Source: DALYLB01 sp964468345
Lineage (GTDB): Bacteria; Acidobacteriota; Blastocatellia; RBC074
Length of the DNA: 64,000 bases
Direction: 5' to 3'
Assembly (NCBI GenBank): GCA_964468345.1
Contig: CAYXVZ010000027.1
Span: 11,184 to 75,183, forward strand
Shown: positions 59,718 through 64,000 of the stretch, piece after piece
How positions within the stretch are numbered: position 1 is the first letter of the stretch
How the letters are laid out: each line of letters begins with the position of its first letter
Made by a program: the position numbers and the translations under genes
The notes under the pieces: model-generated
What the model was told of the DNA's origin: nothing
The model's input: the letters and a program-made list of their open reading frames with translations, nothing else
Databases searched by the model: none

Positions 59718-62107
59718 ATATCCATAAGCCAACCACTGGTGAAACAGCCACTGAGGAGAACGACCGGGTGGCGACCTTGCCGGTGCTGCCCTTGAAAAAT
59801 ACGGTTCTGTTCCCATTCGTGGCCCTGCCCTTATCTGTTGGGCGCGCTCCATCCGTGGCCGCGATCGAAGCGGCATTGGCGAACGAGTCGAAAGAATTGA
59901 TGATCGTGACGCAGCGCGATGCGGCGCATGATACGCCGGAACCGAAGGAACTGTATTCCATCGGAACAAAAGCCGCGATCAAGAAAATGGCCCGAACGCC
60001 GGACGGAGGGATTCAATTGATTGTCCAGGGCATCGAGCGCGCGGAGATTCTGCGATTCGAACAGACCTCGCCCTACATGCAGGCGCGCATTCGCGTCTCG
60101 CCCTTGCCGGAAGAGAAAAATCCTGAGATCGAGGCCTTGCATCGATCCGTGCTGGAGCTGGCGGCCAGCGCGATGGCGATCGTCCAGCCGCAAATCCAGA
60201 TGGATCTGTCGCAACTCCTGCCGCCGACCGATGACCCGGTGCGGCACGCGTATTTGATCGGTTCCCTGCTCAGCCTGGATACAGCTCGCGAACAAGCGCT
60301 GCTGGAAGCATCGAGCCGCGTCGAGGCGATGCGATTGATTCACACCTATCTCGCCAATGAAATTCAGGTGCTCGAAGTTCGGCAGCAGATTACGAACAAA
60401 GCGGAAAACGAAATGAGCCGGCAGCAGCGCGAATATCTGCTGCGACAGCAATTGGCGGCCATTCAGGAGGAACTTGGGGAAAACAACCCCGAAGAAAGCG
60501 AAGCGGCGATGCTGCGCGGCAGACTGGCGGAAGCTGAACTGCCCGACGAAGTGCGGAAAGAAGCGGACCGGGAACTGGGACGTTTGGAAAAACTGCCCGC
60601 GGCCGCGCCGGATTTTCACGTCATTCGCAGCTATCTCGAATTGATTCTGGAACTGCCCTGGCGGAAGAGTTCGGAAGAAGAGCTGGACCTGGCGCGCGCC
60701 CGCACCGTGCTCGATGAAGATCATTTCGATCTGAAAGAAGTGAAGGAACGGATTCTCGAGCATCTCGGCGTGCTCAAGCTCAATCCGGGCGCGAAATCGC
60801 CGATCCTGTGTTTCGTCGGCCCGCCAGGGGTGGGGAAAACATCGCTCGGCCAGTCGATCGCGAGAGCGTTGGGGCGAAAGTTTGAACGACTCAGCCTCGG
60901 CGGCCTGCACGATGAATCGGAGCTGCGGGGCCACCGTCGCACTTATATCGGCGCAATGCCGGGGCGAATCATTCAGGGCGTGCGGCGCGCCGGGACGAAC
61001 AATCCGGTGCTGATGCTCGATGAGGTCGATAAGCTGGGCCGCGATTTTCGCGGCGATCCGGCGGCGGCGCTGCTCGAAATTCTGGACCCGGAGCAGAACA
61101 AGACATTTCGCGATAATTATCTGGATCTGCCGTTCGACCTGTCGAAAGTGTTTTTCATCACGACGGCGAATACGCTGGATACGATTCCGCGGCCGCTGCT
61201 CGATCGAATGGAACTGCTGCGGCTGAGCGGTTACAGCGACGACGAGAAGATCGCTATCGCGCGCCGCTATCTGATTCCGCGGCAACTGAAAGAAGCCGGG
61301 ATTACGGAAGAGCAATTGTTCCTCTCGGATGAAACCATGGTGCAGATCATTTCCCGATACACGCGCGAAGCGGGGCTGCGGCAGCTCGAACGCGCCATCG
61401 GCAGCGTGACGCGAAAGATCGCCCTGCGATTCGCCGAGGGAAATTCCGCGCCGGTGCGACTGCAACCGGACGACCTGGTCGAGATGCTGGGACCGGAACG
61501 CTTCCTGCCCGAACGCGCGCGCAAATCGCTGCCGCCGGGCGTGGCAACCGGCCTTGCCTGGACGGAAACGGGCGGCGACGTCCTTTATATCGAGGCGCTG
61601 CTGCTGCCCGATGGCAGATCCCTGACCCTGACCGGCCAGCTCGGCGAAGTTATGCAGGAATCGGCCAAGGCCGCGCAAAGCTATGTCTGGTCGCACGCCG
61701 ATGAATTCGGCATCGAGCGTTCCATGTTCAAGGAATCCGGCGTGCACATTCATGTGCCGGCGGGCGCGATTCCCAAAGACGGGCCGTCAGCCGGCGTAAC
61801 GATGGCGACGGCGCTGGCATCGCTGTATGCCAAGGCGCCTGTGCGGACCGATACGGCGATGACGGGAGAAATTACCTTGACCGGACTGGTCCTGCCCATC
61901 GGCGGCGTGAAGGAAAAGGTCTTGGCGGCGCGGCGCGCAGGCATGCGTCGTGTCATTCTGCCGAAAGGGAATGAAAAGGATCTTCGCGAATTGCCGGAAA
62001 ATGTTCGCGCGGAAATGGAATTCGTGTTTGCCGAACAGATCGAAGACGTTTTGGCGGCGGCTATTCCGGGCCTGACGGATCGACTGCGGCTGCTGCAGGC
62101 TGCGTGA
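59714..62107 (+). CDS. lon: ATP-dependent Lon protease
   Basis: A 797-residue cytosolic AAA+ protease. The N-terminal LAN domain starts ATLPVLPLKNTVLFPFVALP. The ATPase carries Walker A CFVGPPGVGKTSLG, Walker B VLMLDEVDKLG, and RGHRRTYIGAMPGRIIQ. The protease domain holds the catalytic dyad: Ser692 in PKDGPSAGVT and Lys733 in IGGVKEKVLA. Length agrees with LonA enzymes. The ATG overlaps the TGA of the Hsp20 gene, which fixes the start. A perfect 47-bp hairpin lies 21 bases downstream of the stop, where it could serve as a terminator for both convergent transcripts. Lon degrades misfolded and regulatory proteins. Confidence 0.96.
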   Translation: MNIHKPTTGETATEENDRVATLPVLPLKNTVLFPFVALPLSVGRAPSVAAIEAALANESKELMIVTQRDAAHDTPEPKELYSIGTKAAIKKMARTPDGGIQLIVQGIERAEILRFEQTSPYMQARIRVSPLPEEKNPEIEALHRSVLELAASAMAIVQPQIQMDLSQLLPPTDDPVRHAYLIGSLLSLDTAREQALLEASSRVEAMRLIHTYLANEIQVLEVRQQITNKAENEMSRQQREYLLRQQLAAIQEELGENNPEESEAAMLRGRLAEAELPDEVRKEADRELGRLEKLPAAAPDFHVIRSYLELILELPWRKSSEEELDLARARTVLDEDHFDLKEVKERILEHLGVLKLNPGAKSPILCFVGPPGVGKTSLGQSIARALGRKFERLSLGGLHDESELRGHRRTYIGAMPGRIIQGVRRAGTNNPVLMLDEVDKLGRDFRGDPAAALLEILDPEQNKTFRDNYLDLPFDLSKVFFITTANTLDTIPRPLLDRMELLRLSGYSDDEKIAIARRYLIPRQLKEAGITEEQLFLSDETMVQIISRYTREAGLRQLERAIGSVTRKIALRFAEGNSAPVRLQPDDLVEMLGPERFLPERARKSLPPGVATGLAWTETGGDVLYIEALLLPDGRSLTLTGQLGEVMQESAKAAQSYVWSHADEFGIERSMFKESGVHIHVPAGAIPKDGPSAGVTMATALASLYAKAPVRTDTAMTGEITLTGLVLPIGGVKEKVLAARRAGMRRVILPKGNEKDLRELPENVRAEMEFVFAEQIEDVLAAAIPGLTDRLRLLQAA

Positions 62108-62127
62108 TGTAATCTTGTATAGAAGTG

Positions 62128-62229
62128 AAAAGAGAGAGTACGGAACAAACGAAAATAACGAAACAGACGAATATTCAATAGCATATTCGTCTGTTTCGTT
62201 ATTTTCGTTTGTTCCGTACTCTCTCTTTT
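62128..62229. repeat. Perfect 47-bp hairpin between convergent genes
   Basis: Arms 62128-62174 and 62183-62229 are exactly complementary with an 8-nt loop. The stem starts AAAAGAGAGAGTACGGAAC and is the best-preserved member of the GGAACAAACGAAAATAACG family. The flanking A and T runs would give a U-tract in either transcript. Confidence 0.97.
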
Positions 62230-62234
62230 GGCAC

Positions 62235-63044
62235 TTATGCCAATGCGTCGCCGCCATGCACGAAATCCTGCAGGAAGCTGTTCTCCGAGGCCCAGAGCTG
62301 TTCATCCGTCCCGTCGAAGACGATTTTGCCATCCGCGAGCATGAGGAACTTTGTGTTGACCAGACAAAGTTCATCCTTTTCATCGCGAACCTCGACGCGC
62401 CCCTCGCGCTCGACCGCATAATGCGAAGCGAGATAGCGCACATCGGCCAGCCGATGGGTGACGAACATCGAAGTAACATTGCGCAGATCGCGCAACCGAA
62501 CCGTGGCTTCGCACACCTTGCGCGCCGTCGGGGGATCGAGGCCCACGGTCGGCTCGTCGAAAAGAATGATCTCCGGATCGTCCACAATAGCGCGCGCGAT
62601 CGCGACCAATCGCTGCGTGCCGCCGGAGAGCGCGCCGGGCAAGGTGTCCGCGACATCGACGAGCCCCCCGAATTCGAGGACGGATTGCACGCGACTATTC
62701 ACTTTTTCATCGGGCCAGCGCAGTTCCCGCGGACGATAGGCGATGTTTTCATATACGCTCAAACTATCGAACAGGGCTCCTTCCTGAAAAACAATGCTCA
62801 TTTTCTGGCGAAGCAAATTGAATTCGTCCTCATCGAAATGCGCGACCTCTTCACCGTTGATAAAGATCTCGCCGGCATCCGGTTTGAGCAGCCCCAGCAG
62901 CAGGCGCAGGATGGTCGATTTTCCGGTGCCCGATTTGCCGAGCACGACTTTCATCTCGCCGGGCTCCACGACAAAGCTGACGCCGTCAAGCACGACTTTT
63001 TCTCCGAAGGCGAGTTTGACATCCCGAAATTCGATCTTAGGCAC
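62235..63044 (-). CDS. MlaF-like ABC transporter ATP-binding protein, catalytically intact
   Basis: A 269-residue ATPase starting at GTG (MPKIEFRDVKLAF). Motifs: Walker A VVLGKSGTGKSTIL, Q-loop SIVFQEGALFDSL, signature ALSGGTQRLVAIARA, Walker B IILFDEPTVGLDP, and switch His in MFVTHRLADVRYL. The layout is that of MlaF/Ttg2A-type lipid-transport ATPases. The signature LSGGT deviates from LSGGM/LSGGQ. The gene is divergent from a same-length paralogue at 63125-63934; both have GTG starts and share an 80-base promoter space. No MlaE-type permease is seen in the window, but genes may follow the paralogue beyond its end. Confidence 0.88.
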   Translation of the reverse strand: MPKIEFRDVKLAFGEKVVLDGVSFVVEPGEMKVVLGKSGTGKSTILRLLLGLLKPDAGEIFINGEEVAHFDEDEFNLLRQKMSIVFQEGALFDSLSVYENIAYRPRELRWPDEKVNSRVQSVLEFGGLVDVADTLPGALSGGTQRLVAIARAIVDDPEIILFDEPTVGLDPPTARKVCEATVRLRDLRNVTSMFVTHRLADVRYLASHYAVEREGRVEVRDEKDELCLVNTKFLMLADGKIVFDGTDEQLWASENSFLQDFVHGGDALA

Positions 63045-63124
63045 AGTTCTCTGCGTATCCTTTCTCTTCTATGAAAGCCTCGCGTATAGTACGGACTGTT
63101 AAATCATCATAGGGAATAATCGCA

Positions 63125-63934
63125 GTGAACGATACCACAAACCATCCAGCAGTCGAATTTCAAGATGTCTCGCTCGCGTTTGACGGAAAGATTCTGCTCG
63201 ACCGCGTCAGCTTCACCATTCCGCGCGGCGAAATGCGCATTCTGATCGGTCCGTCGAAAAGCGGAAAGTCCACGATCCTCAAGCTGGCCATCGGCCTGCT
63301 CAAGCCGGATACGGGACGCATCCTTCTCGACGGCCGGGACATCACTGCCATGCCGGAAGAAGAGCTCTTCGCGCTGCGCGAACAAACCGGCGTCGTGCTG
63401 CAGTCCGATGCGCTCTTCGCCATGAACGTCGCGGAGAACGTTTCGTATCGATTAACGCAACAAGGCTTCGAGGAAGCGGATATCGAAAAGGAAGTTCACC
63501 GCGTGCTGCACGTAGTCGGCCTGGACGAAACCGATGGATTGATGCCCGATGAACTCTCGGGCGGCATGAGCCGTCGCGCCTCGGTCGCGCGCGCGCTGGC
63601 CGGTTCGCCGAAGATCATGTTTTACGATTCCCCGTGCTCGGGCCTCGACCCGATCACCAGCCGGCGGCTGCTCAATGAGATTATCCGGTTGCGCGATCAG
63701 GTGGGCGTAAGCTCTCTTTATATTACCCAAACCCTCGATGAAGTCCGCTATCTCTGTTCCCGCATCTACGATGCCAATGGGTCGGAAAGCACGTCGCTGC
63801 GAAAGGAAGGTGACGAATTCTGCGTCTCCAATACCAGGCTGATGATGCTTTCCAATGGACGCTTCCTATATGAAGGCACGGACGAAGGCTTCTGGATGAA
63901 TGAGAATGCGGAGATTCGGGAATTCCTGGCGTAA
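63125..63934 (+). CDS. MlaF-like ABC ATP-binding protein lacking catalytic Glu and switch His
   Basis: A 269-residue paralogue of the divergent ATPase, starting at GTG with AGGGA upstream. Walker A ILIGPSKSGKSTIL, Q-loop GVVLQSDALFAM and signature ELSGGMSRRASVARA are intact. The Walker B extension reads FYDSPCSGLDP: Ser169 replaces the catalytic Glu (codons GAT TCC at 63626-63631). The switch region reads LYITQTLDEV: Gln202 replaces His (63728-63730). Loss of both residues predicts ATP binding with little hydrolysis. It could pair with the intact paralogue as the degenerate half of a heterodimer, or act as a regulatory nucleotide-binding protein. Confidence 0.88.
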   Translation: MNDTTNHPAVEFQDVSLAFDGKILLDRVSFTIPRGEMRILIGPSKSGKSTILKLAIGLLKPDTGRILLDGRDITAMPEEELFALREQTGVVLQSDALFAMNVAENVSYRLTQQGFEEADIEKEVHRVLHVVGLDETDGLMPDELSGGMSRRASVARALAGSPKIMFYDSPCSGLDPITSRRLLNEIIRLRDQVGVSSLYITQTLDEVRYLCSRIYDANGSESTSLRKEGDEFCVSNTRLMMLSNGRFLYEGTDEGFWMNENAEIREFLA

Positions 63935-63939
63935 AGGAA

Positions 63940-64000
63940 AGTGGCGAGGGGCTCGAAGAAAGGGGCGAGGGGCTCGAAGAAAGGGGCGAGGGGCGAGGGG
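63940..64000. repeat. 21-nt tandem repeat at the window edge
   Basis: The unit GAGGGGCTCGAAGAAAGGGG (plus a C) occurs about two and a half times and runs into GGGGCGAGGGG copies. It may be the left arm of another hairpin element that continues outside the window. Confidence 0.8.

Noticed and set aside
59831..61753. A 640-codon open frame on the minus strand
   Set aside because: It lies antisense to lon, is Arg/His/Gln-rich without domains, and is a codon-bias shadow.

Overview
The window looks like a chromosomal segment of a GC-rich Gram-negative soil bacterium, most likely an Acidobacteriota member. The basis is three TonB-dependent receptors with an N-terminal carboxypeptidase-regulatory-like domain, secreted PQQ-type propellers, signal-peptide Gfo/Idh/MocA and DUF4091 proteins, and a very high density of long intergenic hairpin repeats. 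The lineage is inference: no rRNA or other marker gene is present. I saw no tRNA, rRNA, CRISPR array, insertion sequence or prophage.

Layout. 1-1.7 kb: end of a patatin-like phospholipase and a methyltransferase. 1.9-5.4 kb (minus): AtuA-type protein, AtuA-like small protein and a CitMHS citrate transporter. 5.9-11.2 kb (plus): secreted Gfo/Idh/MocA oxidoreductase, YgiD-like dioxygenase and two PQQ-type propellers. 11.7-20.6 kb (minus): ROK regulator, TonB receptor, TPR protein and GH20 hexosaminidase, probably an amino-sugar locus, with a divergent M20 deacylase across a promoter region holding a perfect inverted repeat. 22.2-35.5 kb (plus): DUF5107/TPR protein, two paralogous double-domain esterases flanking an APC permease and a small hydrolase, then a DUF4091 protein and a Cache-like protein that both carry hairpin repeats inside their reading frames. 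35.8-38.0 kb: an AT-richer membrane metallophosphoesterase, followed by a remnant resembling the C-terminus of HsdR.

38.1-48.2 kb (minus) is the most interesting block: a TonB receptor followed by a tightly overlapped operon encoding a CobN-like chelatase with a membrane anchor at each end, a polytopic membrane protein, an ExbB/TolQ/MotA-type proton channel and a DUF2149 protein. The set resembles HmuS-T-U-V of Bacteroidota heme uptake. It suggests a periplasmic metal-tetrapyrrole chelatase or dechelatase driven by proton motive force, with no CobS/CobT or BchI/BchD ATPase partner in the window.

48.8-56.3 kb (minus): an ABC ATPase, a siderophore-type TonB receptor, a Tat-exported sarcosine-oxidase-like flavoprotein and two DUF3526 ABC permeases, possibly one metallophore-handling unit. 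56.5-62.1 kb: an Mg-type P-type ATPase divergent from an Hsp20-Lon pair. 62.2-63.9 kb: two divergent paralogous ABC ATPases, one of which has lost both the catalytic Glu and the switch His.

Across the window more than twenty long inverted repeats occupy the intergenic spaces. They belong to several unrelated sequence families but share one design: a 20-47 bp stem, short loop, and arms made of drifting near-tandem 7-11 nt words. Some are nested inside each other, some supply start or stop codons, and two lie in frame inside genes.
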